From CAYPGJ01 sp050174775 (lineage in GTDB: Bacteria > Planctomycetota > Phycisphaerae > Phycisphaerales > UBA1924): a stretch of DNA of 64,000 nt. Positions 34,106 to 45,041 of the stretch are shown one piece after another. Location of the stretch: assembly GCA_050174775.1 (NCBI GenBank), contig JBFXJP010000005.1, positions 62,001 to 126,000 of the forward strand, in the 5' to 3' direction. Below the pieces are notes generated by a model. It searched no databases. It had not been told where the DNA came from and was given only the letters and a program-made list of their open reading frames with translations. Every line of letters begins with the position of its first letter. Position 1 is the stretch's first letter. Made by a program: the position numbers and the translations under genes.

Positions 34106-34636
34106 CTACTCGATCGAAACGTCCCCCGTGTCGGACAGGATCTTCACCTTCGCCTTCACGCCTCCCAGGGACAGCTCGAACAGCGCGTCCGTCGCCGGAC
34201 CGCGGATCCGCCCGAACCCGTCGAACTGGACGATGCCGCCCCCGCCCGCGGCCACGGCGCCGCCCGCCGTCAGCGCGATCTTCACCCCCGTCATCCCCGT
34301 CGCGGGCGCTTCCCCGAACACCACTCGGAACTTCCTGCCGCCGGCCGCGGGGATCTCCGTCTCCGTCGTGTCGGTGCGCGCGACCCAGTACGACGCGCCG
34401 TCCGCCGCGCTCCGCACGACGCCGGGGTTTGCGGGCGTCGTGAGGGAGATCATCCGGGCGTGCTCCACGTCCGAGGCGAACAGCGCCGCGGCCGACACCA
34501 CGCGCGTGCGCTCCGTCGGCGACATCGTCGCGAGCGCCAGGCCCGCGATGATGGCGAGGACGGCCACCGTCATCAGCGTGTCCACCAGCGTGAACGCGCG
34601 ACGATGAGCAGACGGGATGGCGGGTTGCCGCATCAT
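34106..34636 (-). CDS. pseudopilin, GspH/FimT-like, with Asp at position 5
   Basis: A 176-residue protein with a short basic leader and the prepilin cleavage region RRAFTLVDTLMTVAVLAIIAGLAL. In most pseudopilins the fifth mature residue is Glu; here it is Asp (FTLVD). The rest is a small beta domain ending in VKILSDTGDVSIE. GspH-like proteins are minor pilins at the tip of type II secretion pseudopili or type IV pili. The start overlaps the stop of the upstream gene (ATGA). The cleavage and the pilus role are inferred from the family. No ATPase or secretin gene lies in the window. Confidence 0.8.
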   Translation of the reverse strand: MMRQPAIPSAHRRAFTLVDTLMTVAVLAIIAGLALATMSPTERTRVVSAAALFASDVEHARMISLTTPANPGVVRSAADGASYWVARTDTTETEIPAAGGRKFRVVFGEAPATGMTGVKIALTAGGAVAAGGGGIVQFDGFGRIRGPATDALFELSLGGVKAKVKILSDTGDVSIE

Positions 34637-36336
34637 GGCGCTGCGTCCGCGGCCTGAGCGTCCATCTTCGTCACGAACGTCACCAGGGCCGAGTCACTCG
34701 TCGGCGCGACGAACAGGCCCGACCGGCTGGCGGAGAGCGTGTTCTTCTCGAGCGAGAGCGCGACGAAGGGCCACTCGTTGCCCCTCGCGCGATTCCCGGC
34801 CCGCGCGGTCGTCCCGCTCGACACCGGCGTCGCGGAGCGCGACGGGCACAGCCCGCCGACGACGATCGGCAGCACCTCACAGCCCTGGAGGTCTCCGGTG
34901 ACCGACAACGCGAGCGACAGATTGGTCACCGGGTCGCCGTTCGAGGCGTACAACGGGCCATTGCGCGTGGTGTACCCCATGTTCCGATCCAACGCGGGGT
35001 CGTAGAGCAACATGCTCCCACGCTTGATAGTGACCTCCTTGCCCGAGATCCGCCCGTAGAGCACGGAGTTGTTGTCGATCGTCGGCTTGTCGTACGGCAC
35101 ATGGATGTTTGCTCGCACGAGCGCGCGCTTGTCGATCGAGTGCGGCTTGTTCGTGGTGCCGCCGCTCGACGGCGTCAACGCCATGATCGTGATGTCCGAC
35201 GGCTGCGAATACCCGATCACGCTCGCCGCCGAGCGCGACGTGTTCCGGGCGACCGTGCGGTCAAAGCCCACCGCGGCATCATCCACCGTGAGGTCATCCG
35301 CGACGTACACGACCAGTTTCGCGCCGGAGGCCAACTCCACCGCGCCCCTCGATTGCACACGGAAATCATCTCGCACGCCGATGCGCACATCACCCCGGAT
35401 GATGAGCACTCCCTCGCTCTCGATCTCGAGGTCGTTGAAGCTGTAGTACGTGGTGGCGCCGGACGTGCCCAGCGTCAGCTCCCCCCGGTTCTTCACGAGA
35501 TAATCGCCGTACCGTCCCTGGCTCCGCGAGGTCGCCCAGCCGTCGATCGTCAGGCCCGTGCCCGGCAGCAAGAGCGAATTGATCGACGATGGCATCGTGG
35601 CGGCGAGCGCCTTTGGGGTGATCGGCAGAACGTCTCCCGGTGCGAACCGTGACGACGCGATCGCCGACTGCAGGAACGAGCTGGCTCCTGGCGGCGCATA
35701 GATCGCCATTCCTGGAATCGTGGCCGCGCCACCGATGTTCAGCTTCGTGCTGTAGATGAAGCCCAGACCAACCTTCACGGCTTTTCCCGCCCTCCGCGCC
35801 GGCGCCAGCGGCCACAACGCGACCGTGCACGTGTCCTCGACCGTCAGCTCATCCACCGCAAAGATCGCGAACTCATCCATGCACGGGTCGATGGCCGCAC
35901 CAGGGCTCCGCGAGGCCTGGTACCGCACCATGCGCTGCACCACCGCGTCGAACCCGTTCACGTTCGCGCGCGAGGTGATCAGAACGTCCTGCTCGTTCGC
36001 GCCGGGCGATCCGCCCTGCACCGTCGTCGCGTAGATGAACACCTTGGCGTTGTTCAGCCCGAACTCCGTGTACAGCACGTCGGGGTTCGCGTCCGACTGC
36101 CAACCCTTGTCCGTCTCCAGCAGGGCTTGCGCGATCTGCGCGCCGGCCCGCGCCGCGGCCTCGGCCGCGCTCGTCGACGCCGCGTTCTGCCCCACCGCCG
36201 CCGCGCCCTGACGGCTCGACGCGTACGACACCGCGAGCACGGTCGCCGCAGCGACAGAGATCATCACCAGCAGCGTCGCCATGCCTCGACGCTCCCGCGC
36301 GACACCCCGCCCACGTTGCCGACGAACACGCCTCAT
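34633..36336 (-). CDS. PilX/GspK-like pilus-associated protein
   Basis: A 567-residue protein. The N-terminus is basic, then RRGMATLLVMISVAAATVLAVSYASSRQ, which is a prepilin-like helix lacking the usual Glu5, as in GspK/PilX. The N-terminal helix is followed by about 500 residues rich in Ser/Ala/Val beta repeats, including IESEGVLIIRGDVRIGVRDD, which recalls a right-handed beta-helix-like segment (inference). AAGGAGGAG precedes the ATG. It lies 12 bases downstream of the GspJ-like gene and overlaps the GspH-like gene by four bases. As a large tip or adhesin component it could bind a surface ligand. Confidence 0.72.
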   Translation of the reverse strand: MRRVRRQRGRGVARERRGMATLLVMISVAAATVLAVSYASSRQGAAAVGQNAASTSAAEAAARAGAQIAQALLETDKGWQSDANPDVLYTEFGLNNAKVFIYATTVQGGSPGANEQDVLITSRANVNGFDAVVQRMVRYQASRSPGAAIDPCMDEFAIFAVDELTVEDTCTVALWPLAPARRAGKAVKVGLGFIYSTKLNIGGAATIPGMAIYAPPGASSFLQSAIASSRFAPGDVLPITPKALAATMPSSINSLLLPGTGLTIDGWATSRSQGRYGDYLVKNRGELTLGTSGATTYYSFNDLEIESEGVLIIRGDVRIGVRDDFRVQSRGAVELASGAKLVVYVADDLTVDDAAVGFDRTVARNTSRSAASVIGYSQPSDITIMALTPSSGGTTNKPHSIDKRALVRANIHVPYDKPTIDNNSVLYGRISGKEVTIKRGSMLLYDPALDRNMGYTTRNGPLYASNGDPVTNLSLALSVTGDLQGCEVLPIVVGGLCPSRSATPVSSGTTARAGNRARGNEWPFVALSLEKNTLSASRSGLFVAPTSDSALVTFVTKMDAQAADAAP

Positions 36337-36348
36337 GCCGCTCCTCCT

Positions 36349-36975
36349 TCAGCGCACCGGGGCCCGATATCCGGCCAGCCCCATCGCCGTCATGAACTCC
36401 TGCACGCCCCCGCTCGCCGTCTCCATGCCCAGCGTCACCCGCACCCTCGTCGCCCCCTGCACCGACGACATCGCCGGCACGTTGAAGCCCCACGTCACCG
36501 TCCGCACGCTCCGCGCCAGCACGTCCCGCTTCGTGTACCCCGCGCTCCGGAACGCGATCATCACGGCGGCAAAGTCCGTCGACGCCGGCATGTTGATGTC
36601 CGCCGCGTCCTTCTGCGTCTGCGACCACGCCTCCGGAAACTCCACGCGCTCCACCGTCAGCGTCTTCCCCGACGAGTCGAACCACAGCACGCGCATCTCC
36701 GTCGCGTTCACGATGTTCGGGGCCCGCGTGTCCGCCAGCCACACGACCAGTGCCCCGCGCGCCGCGTCGTGCTGCAGCACGCACTGCGACGGCTCCAGAT
36801 ACGCCCTCAGCCTCGTCTGGGCCGCGTGCGAGCGCAGCAGCACCGACCGACCCTCCCGGTCCGCCTGCGTCGCTGTCCCCACCATCGCCAGCATCGACGA
36901 CAGCGCGAGCCCCGCCACCGCGAGAATCGCGAGCGAGAGCATCAGCTCGACCAGTGTGAGGGCGCGCCGGATCAT
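36349..36975 (-). CDS. pseudopilin, PilW/GspJ-like
   Basis: A 208-residue protein. Only the last part of a much longer open frame is real: the ATG at 36975 overlaps the previous gene's stop (ATGA), and directly begins the prepilin segment MIRRALTLVELMLSLAILAV, with Glu5 in place. The body has WLADTRAPNIVNATEMRVLWFDS and VTWGFNVPAMSS, fitting GspJ/PilW. It is probably cleaved by a prepilin peptidase after the short basic leader. It is the second gene of the pilus set. Confidence 0.82.
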   Translation of the reverse strand: MIRRALTLVELMLSLAILAVAGLALSSMLAMVGTATQADREGRSVLLRSHAAQTRLRAYLEPSQCVLQHDAARGALVVWLADTRAPNIVNATEMRVLWFDSSGKTLTVERVEFPEAWSQTQKDAADINMPASTDFAAVMIAFRSAGYTKRDVLARSVRTVTWGFNVPAMSSVQGATRVRVTLGMETASGGVQEFMTAMGLAGYRAPVR

Positions 36976-37439
36976 GACGCCGGCTCCGGCACGAACCGCT
37001 CCGCGGACGCCACCGTCCGCCCCTCCGCATCCACCGCGCGAACCGTGATCGTCACCCCCCCGAATTCCACGCCCATCCCCGGATCGCTGAAGCGCGTCGA
37101 CGTCACCGAGACCTGCCGACCGATCGACCAGTACGTCGAGGGGTACTTCACCCCGTCGATCGTCTGGATCTGCCCGGCCGCTTCCTTCCGGCCGTGGTAC
37201 GACGTCAGCGTGTTGTACGGCACGCTCGACAGCTCGCTCATCATGTCCGAGACCGCGAGCGAGCCCAGCATCAGCTTCTGACCCTCGAGTGACGCCTGCT
37301 GCCCCGCGGCCACGGCCGAGGACAACGCCAGCACGCTCAGGGACAGCACCGACACCGCCACCATCGCCTCGATCAGCGTGAACGCGCGCCGGCGCCGCGC
37401 CGGTTTCCTTCGTTCCGAGTTGAACGACGCGCAACGCAT
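36972..37439 (-). CDS. pseudopilin, PilV/GspI-like
   Basis: A 155-residue protein. The start at 37439 has AAGGAG eight bases upstream; the leader SERRKPARRRRA is followed by FTLIEAMVAVSVLSLSVLAL, a canonical prepilin helix with Glu5. The rest has SDMMSELSSVPYNTLTSYHG, typical of type IV pilin V/GspI proteins. It is the first gene of the minus-strand run that continues through the GspJ-, GspK- and GspH-like genes to the HYExAFE gene. It is divergent from the LptF/G-like gene at 37667. Confidence 0.84.
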   Translation of the reverse strand: MRCASFNSERRKPARRRRAFTLIEAMVAVSVLSLSVLALSSAVAAGQQASLEGQKLMLGSLAVSDMMSELSSVPYNTLTSYHGRKEAAGQIQTIDGVKYPSTYWSIGRQVSVTSTRFSDPGMGVEFGGVTITVRAVDAEGRTVASAERFVPEPAS

Positions 37440-37666
37440 CCCGCACGCTCCTTCACAAGCATCGCCGCGGGCTCCGCCGCCAAAACGTCCCCTCACCTCG
37501 CTTGTCGGCCCGATCACCCGGAGGCTTCGCCCGCAACAGGGGCCCCACGCCGCACACCGCCCGCACAGACTGCGTCACTCGCGCCTCCGGCGCCCGAGCA
37601 GGCCCGAGAACCCCTCCACACCGGCTTGCCTCGCAACCCTTCCCCCCGGACCATGTGCACGAACGC

Positions 37667-39312
<1,646 letters not shown>

Positions 39313-39313
<1 letters not shown>

Positions 39314-40938
39314 TGCTCCGCAATCCCCACGCCCGCGCCGCGATCGCGCTCGTCCTGGCCCTCCTGGTCCTGCGCATCCTCTATCTCGTCTTCCTGTCCC
39401 CCTACACGCTGGTCGATGATGAGTCCCACTACTGGGAATGGTCGCGCCGACTTGCGCCGTCGTACTACACCAAAGGCCCCGGCATCGCGTGGACCATCGC
39501 CGTCTCGACGCGCCTGTTCGGCGACATCGAATGGGCCGTCCGACTCCCCGCCGCGCTCGCCTCCGCCATCGCGGCCCTCGCTCTCGCGCGTCTGGCCTCC
39601 GATGCCTCCGAGGACCGGCGCGCCCCTCTCCTCGCGGCCGTCATCTTCACACTGATTCCCATCCACCTCGCCCTCGCCATCCTCATGACCATCGACGGCC
39701 CCTACCTCGCCTGCTGGTCGCTCACCGCCCTCTTCGCGCACCGCGCTCTCATCCTCGACAGGCCCCGCGCCTGGCTCCCCGGCGCGCTCTTCCTCGGCCT
39801 CGGCTTCCTCTTCAAGTACACCATCCTTCTGCTCCTGCTCGGCATCCTTCTCGCCGCGCTGCTCACGCGCCGACCGCGCCCCCTCACGCGACACCTCCCC
39901 TGGCTCGCGCTCGCCACCCTCGTCTTCCTGCTCGCCATCTCCCCCGTCCTCCTCTGGAACCACCAGCACGACTGGCCCACCGTCCAACACCTCCTGAAGC
40001 ACCTCGGCGCCGACGCCCCGCAACCCGCCGCGCCCAAGACGCCGCGCGAATGGTCCCCCCTCTGGCCCGTTACTTTCCTCGCCTCCCAGATCGGCGCGAT
40101 CGGCCCCGCCATTGTCCTGCTCGCGCTCTCGACGCTGCGCGCGCTCCGTGACCGCGCCGCGCCGCAGCGCGCCTCACATCTCTTTCTCATCCTCTGCGCC
40201 GCGCCCGTCCTTCTCTTCTATCTCGCCGTCTCCTTCATCGCCGAGCCCGAGGCCAACTGGCCCCTGGCGGGCTACGCGACCCTCATCGCGCTCAGTGCCG
40301 CGTTCCTCCCCCCCGAACTCGACCGCTATCGCGCGCTTCTCACCGCCTGGCGCGCCGACCCCGCGCGCCCGCGCATGGGCTTCCTCCGGCGCGCGCCCGA
40401 AACCTCCTGGCAGATCGCCTGGCACTGGACGCTCGCCGTCGGCGTGGTCGTCGCGCTCCTGCTCCCGCGCGCCGACCTCCTCGCGCGCCTCCCTCTGCTC
40501 GGCCCGCTCATCCCCACCTACCGGCTGATGGGCGCCGACACCCGCGCGCACGCCGCACGCGAGTTCCTCGACCAGATCCCCTCCACCGACAACGCGCAAC
40601 CCCTCATCCTGTCCGAGCTCTACGGCCCCGCCAGCTCGCTCGCGTTCTATCTCCCCGACCATCCCGTCACCCACTGCGCACGCGCGGCCCTCGGGGGCGA
40701 GCCCTCCCAGTACGACTACTTCCCCGACACGCGCCTCGACAACCCCTCGCTCGAAGGCCGAAATGCGCTCCTCATCGGCGCGGACGCCGAGCGTTGGTCC
40801 GCCCTCTTCGAGCGCGTCGAGCCGCTGGGCTCGCTCAACCCCGACTTCGACAACAAACGCATCGCGCGCGGCCGCTTCCCCCGATACCAGGTCTACGTGG
40901 GCTACGGATACCATCCACCCACACATCTCCCGCGATGA
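39313..40938 (+). CDS. GT39/ArnT-like membrane glycosyltransferase in an LPS-type operon
   Basis: A 541-residue protein with about 10-12 membrane helices and a C-terminal soluble domain. The first loop has TLVDDESHYWEWSRRL, where the acidic pair is the PMT/ArnT catalytic position, followed by SYYTKGPGIAW. It belongs to the glycosyltransferase 39 / dolichyl-phosphate-mannose transferase superfamily and should add a sugar from a lipid-linked donor on the outer face of the membrane. The ATG overlaps the previous stop by one base (TGATG). Flanked by LptF/G- and PAP2-like genes, it probably modifies an LPS-like lipid (inference). It is a distant relative of 11655-13259. Confidence 0.85.
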
Positions 40939-41612
40939 GCACCTCACACACCAACCCGCACGCCGACCGCTTCGCGCCCTGGTCCACGCCCGACGCGATC
41001 CGCGCCGCCCTCCTCACCACACTCATCGTCTGGGCCGCCTCCGCGCTCGATCGCGCCGCGTTCCACCTCTTTCACGTCCAGGGCGTGCGTGACTACTCCC
41101 TCTTCTTCGCCGTGAAGTGGCTCGGCACCATCACCCCCTGGCTCATCATCGCCGTCGCCATTCTCGTCATCGACGCGCTCCGCGCCCCCCCCTCCGTTCC
41201 CTCTTCCGCGCGCGCCCTCCACATCATCCGCCGCCCGCTCTTTCTCCTTGCCAGCGCGATCTCGGCTGGCGCGCTCGCCGAGCTCCTCAAGATCGTCTTC
41301 CGGCGAGAGCGCCCCATCTATCACGACGGCCTCCACATGCTCCGCCCGCTCACCGAACGACCATTCCACTCCGGCGGTCTCGACCTGCCCTCCTCCCACG
41401 TCGCCGTGGCCTTCGGCGCCGCGTGCGCCCTCGCCTTCATCGCCCCCCCCTTCCGCATTCCCGCCCTCCTCATCGCCTCCCTAGTTGGCGTCGCGCGCAT
41501 GCTCGAAGGCTCCCACTCCCTCTCCGGCGTCACCCTCGCCGCCGCGCTCGCCTGGGCCTGCTCCCGCGCGCTCGCCCCGCTCTTCTCCCCACACGAGGAG
41601 CGCGCCGCATGA
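40935..41612 (+). CDS. PAP2-type membrane phosphatase
   Basis: A 225-residue protein with about five to six membrane segments. The three PAP2 motifs are present: KIVFRRERP (motif 1), PSSHVAVAF (motif 2) and ARMLEGSHSLSG (motif 3, with Arg and His kept but the last Asp replaced by Gly). Such enzymes remove phosphate from lipids such as undecaprenyl pyrophosphate, phosphatidate or lipid A. The ATG overlaps the stop of the glycosyltransferase (ATGA). In this context a role as a lipid A or lipid-carrier phosphatase is likely, but cannot be proven from sequence. Confidence 0.85.
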   Translation: MSTSHTNPHADRFAPWSTPDAIRAALLTTLIVWAASALDRAAFHLFHVQGVRDYSLFFAVKWLGTITPWLIIAVAILVIDALRAPPSVPSSARALHIIRRPLFLLASAISAGALAELLKIVFRRERPIYHDGLHMLRPLTERPFHSGGLDLPSSHVAVAFGAACALAFIAPPFRIPALLIASLVGVARMLEGSHSLSGVTLAAALAWACSRALAPLFSPHEERAA

Positions 41613-42703
41613 CCATCCTCGACCGCTACATCGCGCGACACTTCCTCCTCAACGTCCTCGTCCTCCTCGTCCTCTTCTCCAGCCTCTTCATCGCCATCGA
41701 CGTCGTCCTCAACATGAACAAGTTCGTCAGCGCCGGCGCAAAGCTCGCCGGCTCCCAGGGCACCCTCCGGCACGTCGTCGCCACCATCGTCTGGATCATC
41801 GATTACTGGGGGCCGCGCCTCCTCCTCACCCTCAATCTCCTCCTCGGCATGGTCCTCGTCACCGCGATGGGCTTCACCTGCGTCCAGCTCGTCCGCCGGC
41901 GCGAACTCGTCGCAGCCGTGGCCTCCGGCGTCTCTCTGCACCGTCTCACCCGCCCCTTCCTCCTCATCGCCCTCCTCGTCGGCGGCGTGCAGGTGCTCAA
42001 TCAGGAAGTCCTCGTCCCCGCGGTGGCGCCCCTCCTCACCCGTTCACCCGAGGATGCGCTCCACCGAGACCTCCGCGAGACCTCCGTCCCACTCCTCAAA
42101 GACGGCCAGTCCCGCCTCTTCTTCGCCGCCAAGTTCAACAAGCGCGAACGCTCCCTCCAGAACGCGCGCATCTGGGAGCGCGACAACCAGGGGCGCGTCG
42201 TCCGCACCATCGACGCAGAGCACGCGGTGTGGGACCGCGACGCGTGGATCCTCGAACGCCCGCGCATCTCCGACATCCCCAACCCTCCCGAACGGCTCCG
42301 CCTCCCCACCGACCTCGATCCCACCGCCATCGGCGCCCGGCTCTTCGCGTACTACGGCCGCAACCTCTCCTGGGCGCAGATCGACCGCATGCTCTCCTCC
42401 TCAGGCCCCGTCGACACCGCCACACGCGACCGCTTCGACCGCATCCGCTTCGGACGATTCTCCACCGTCCTCTGCAACATCCTCGCGCTTATCATCGCGC
42501 TCCCCTTCTACCTCGTCCGCGAGCCGCGCAACATGGCCGTCCAGACGCTCAAGTGCGCGCCCCTCGTCTCCGCCGCGCTCCTCGCAGCCGTGCTCGGCCC
42601 CGCCACCCCCGTGCCGGGCCTCCCCGTCTGGCTCGCCGTCTTCACCCCCGCGCTCATCCTCGCGCCCGCAGCGCTCGCGGCCTCCGTCTCCATCCGCACC
42701 TGA
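41609..42703 (+). CDS. LptF/LptG family permease (copy 2)
   Basis: A 364-residue membrane protein of the YjgP/YjgQ family, of normal length for LptG or LptF. N-terminal ILDRYIARHFLLNVLVLLVL is the family start, followed by two or three helices (about 14-120), a periplasmic beta domain (about 140-275) and three C-terminal helices ending in APAALAASVSIRT. The ATG overlaps the PAP2 stop (ATGA). With the copy at 37667 it could form an LptFG pair, though the two are quite different in size. It is convergent with the gene at 42710, six bases away. Confidence 0.87.
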   Translation: MTILDRYIARHFLLNVLVLLVLFSSLFIAIDVVLNMNKFVSAGAKLAGSQGTLRHVVATIVWIIDYWGPRLLLTLNLLLGMVLVTAMGFTCVQLVRRRELVAAVASGVSLHRLTRPFLLIALLVGGVQVLNQEVLVPAVAPLLTRSPEDALHRDLRETSVPLLKDGQSRLFFAAKFNKRERSLQNARIWERDNQGRVVRTIDAEHAVWDRDAWILERPRISDIPNPPERLRLPTDLDPTAIGARLFAYYGRNLSWAQIDRMLSSSGPVDTATRDRFDRIRFGRFSTVLCNILALIIALPFYLVREPRNMAVQTLKCAPLVSAALLAAVLGPATPVPGLPVWLAVFTPALILAPAALAASVSIRT

Positions 42704-42709
42704 CCGCGC

Positions 42710-43564
42710 TCAACCGCCCGACGCGCCGCCACCCTCACCCGTCGATCCGCCCTCCGCAGGCGCAGACGCGTCCGGCGCCTCCTCGCCCTGCGGCAGCGCC
42801 GCCTCCCCGTACACCGGCTCGAACCCCATGTTCAACGCCTCTTCCTTCGCGCGACCACCCTTGCGCAGCGTCACGGCCTTCCGCCCCGGCAACACCGCGA
42901 ACAAGTCCTCGTACCGAGGCTGCTTCGCGTCGAACGTCGACTCATCAAACACCGCCACGATCAACACGCCGCCTCGCTCGAACTGCAGCGGCACCGGCAC
43001 CCCGCGCTGCCCGCCACGCATCGTCTGATCCTGGTTCTGCGCGCCCATCGACTCGCCGAACGTCTGCAGCAGTGATCCGAAATCCTTCGGCGCCTCACGA
43101 AACTCCCCGTAGTGCGCGCGCAACGCCGCGGCGAACTGCGCCATGTCCTCGTCCGTCACCGACTTGGCCGCGCCCTCCGTCAGGCCCGTCCGTGCGGCGG
43201 CAGGGTCCTTCTCGATCGACTCCACCAGCATCGCCACCGGCGGAATCATCCGATCCCGGTAGAACCGGTACGCCTGCCCGAATCCGACGACCACCGACCC
43301 CCACAGCACGCTCAGGATCAGACCCAGCACCAGCCCCGTGATCGCCAACCCCTTCCCCGTGAGCCGACCGCGCGACTTCCCGATCGACACCAACCCGCCG
43401 ATGCCCAGCAGCGCGCCCACCAGCCCCGCGCCCGGAACGAAACAGATGAGCGAGAAGATCAGCGAGAACAGCGCCATCAGGCTCAGCCGCTGCTCACCGA
43501 CATACTCATCCGCAACATCGGCTCCCCAGGACTCCTCGCGCTGCTCGTACGGGTTCTGTGTCAT
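42710..43564 (-). CDS. DUF4190-like membrane protein (paralogue 1)
   Basis: A 284-residue protein. Two membrane segments at about residues 29-60 and 70-100 (MALFSLIFSLICFVPGAGLV, then the GIGGLVSIGKSRGRLTGKGL turn and LAITGLVLGLILSVLWGSVV) are typical of DUF4190-type domains. The soluble part has FAAALRAHYGEFREAPKDFG and ends with LFAVLPGRKAVTLRKG and GFEPVYGEAALP, which recur in the product of 43628-44404. The C-terminus is acidic and Gly-rich. The pair arose by duplication. Function unknown. Confidence 0.72.
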   Translation of the reverse strand: MTQNPYEQREESWGADVADEYVGEQRLSLMALFSLIFSLICFVPGAGLVGALLGIGGLVSIGKSRGRLTGKGLAITGLVLGLILSVLWGSVVVGFGQAYRFYRDRMIPPVAMLVESIEKDPAAARTGLTEGAAKSVTDEDMAQFAAALRAHYGEFREAPKDFGSLLQTFGESMGAQNQDQTMRGGQRGVPVPLQFERGGVLIVAVFDESTFDAKQPRYEDLFAVLPGRKAVTLRKGGRAKEEALNMGFEPVYGEAALPQGEEAPDASAPAEGGSTGEGGGASGG

Positions 43565-43627
43565 GCTCGAACACTACCGCCCGCCCAACCACAACGCCAA
43601 CATCCGCCCCTCCACGCCCCTCGACCC

Positions 43628-44404
43628 TCATTCTCCCCCTTCGTCTCCTTCATCCTTCTTCATGCTCGGCAGCGCACCCTCCCCGTACACCGGCGCGAAC
43701 CCAACGTTCAACGCCTCACGCTTCCCGGGCCCGTCCTCCCGCAACGTCACCGCGTTCCGCCCCGGCAAAATCGCGAACGCGTCCGTGATCCGGAAGTCCT
43801 CCTTCATCCACGTGTCCTTTACGAACACCACGAACACCGACGCGCTCCCGTTCGCAAACCGCACCGGGATCGGCAGCGAGTCCGGAGTCCCGCGCGGATT
43901 CGTGTTCCCAGACCCTTGAAGCGACTCTGCGAACGTCTTCCACGCCGGCCCCCACTCCCTCGGCGCCTCCACGAACGCTCCGTAGTGCGCCTGCAACGCG
44001 CGCACGAACTGCTCAAAGTCCGCGTCGCTCGTCGCCGCCGCCGCGCTCTCCGTCATCACCGCGCGCGCCGCGCTCCACCCTTCCGCGCCGGGCGACACCA
44101 ACAACTCCGCCCTCGCGCTGGCCGTGTGCAGATAGAACGAGCTGAAACGCCATGTCCACATCCCGACCGACGTCCACACCACCGTTGACACCAGCCCGAT
44201 CGACAACCCCGCCACGCCGAGCCACGTCCCGCGCAGCCTCCCGCGCGAACGCGAAATCGCCACGATCGCGCCGACGCCCAGAAGCGCGGCCAACAGCCCC
44301 ACCACCGGCACAAAGCACAACAACGACAACACCAACGCGCCGACAGCCAACAGGCTCACGCGCGCCGACGCCTCGTCCAGATACGCCTCGTCGTGACGCT
44401 CCAT
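43628..44404 (-). CDS. DUF4190-like membrane protein (paralogue 2)
   Basis: A 258-residue protein. The start at 44404 has AGGAGG seven bases upstream; a longer frame to 44461 is unsupported. Membrane segments as in the neighbour (VGALVLSLLCFVPVVGLLAA, then VVAISRSRGRL-type turn), followed by VRALQAHYGAFVEAPREWGP, AFAILPGRNAVTLREDG and GFAPVYGEGALP, which match the first copy nearly word for word. It lies 63 bases upstream of that gene on the same strand. No enzymatic motif was recognised. Confidence 0.72.
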   Translation of the reverse strand: MERHDEAYLDEASARVSLLAVGALVLSLLCFVPVVGLLAALLGVGAIVAISRSRGRLRGTWLGVAGLSIGLVSTVVWTSVGMWTWRFSSFYLHTASARAELLVSPGAEGWSAARAVMTESAAAATSDADFEQFVRALQAHYGAFVEAPREWGPAWKTFAESLQGSGNTNPRGTPDSLPIPVRFANGSASVFVVFVKDTWMKEDFRITDAFAILPGRNAVTLREDGPGKREALNVGFAPVYGEGALPSMKKDEGDEGGE

Positions 44405-44438
44405 CAGGCGGCCTCCTGCACCCCGCCCCAGACTCCAC

Positions 44439-45041
44439 CTACCCGCCGACCTTGTTCCCATGCAACATCAGTGCCATCAACAAATCATCATGTTCCCGCC
44501 CGTCCGCCTCCCGCAACTGACCCCTCCGCACCCCCTCCAACTCAAAGCCGAGCGACTCATACAGCCTCCGCGCCCTCACGTTCTCCGCGAACACATCCAG
44601 CGTCACTCGGCTCACGCCCTGATCTTCATCCGCGCTCTCCCCGGTCCAGCGCGCCCACTCCAGCATCGCCCCCATGATCGCGCGCCCCAGCCCCACACCC
44701 TGATACGCCGGGTGCACGCCGAGGGACAGATGCGCCACGTGCCGCACCTTGCTCGGCTTGAACCTCCGGATCTTCCCCTCCCCAGCCACCTTCCCCTTCA
44801 CCGTCGCCACCACCATCAATCCCTCGCGCAGCGGCAGCCCCGTCCATTTCTGCAGACGCGCCCGCATCTCCGGCAACCCCGCCGGCAACTGACCCGCGTC
44901 CCACACCACCCCGCGCCCGTCCTCAGCGAGCGCCCGGTCCATCTCCCCACACCCCTTGGCATCACGCACCGACACCTTCCGCAGCGTGGCCTCGCGCCCG
45001 TCGCGCAAACGGATCACGCGCGGCCGAAACCGCTCTCTCAT
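44439..45041 (-). CDS. GNAT family N-acetyltransferase
   Basis: A 200-residue protein with the acetyl-CoA binding motif GVHPAYQGVGLGRAIMGAML (Q/R-x-x-G-x-G) after the strand HVAHLSL, then NVRARRLYESLGFELEG at the C-terminus, which is the usual last helix and strand. The acceptor is unknown. The ATG overlaps the stop of the aminotransferase gene (ATGA), so the two are co-translated. Confidence 0.9.
   Translation of the reverse strand: MRERFRPRVIRLRDGREATLRKVSVRDAKGCGEMDRALAEDGRGVVWDAGQLPAGLPEMRARLQKWTGLPLREGLMVVATVKGKVAGEGKIRRFKPSKVRHVAHLSLGVHPAYQGVGLGRAIMGAMLEWARWTGESADEDQGVSRVTLDVFAENVRARRLYESLGFELEGVRRGQLREADGREHDDLLMALMLHGNKVGG

Noticed and set aside
41485..43341. Open frame of 618 codons on the plus strand
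   Set aside because: Out of frame with LptF/G-like copy 2 and antisense to the DUF4190-like gene; Arg/Pro-rich.
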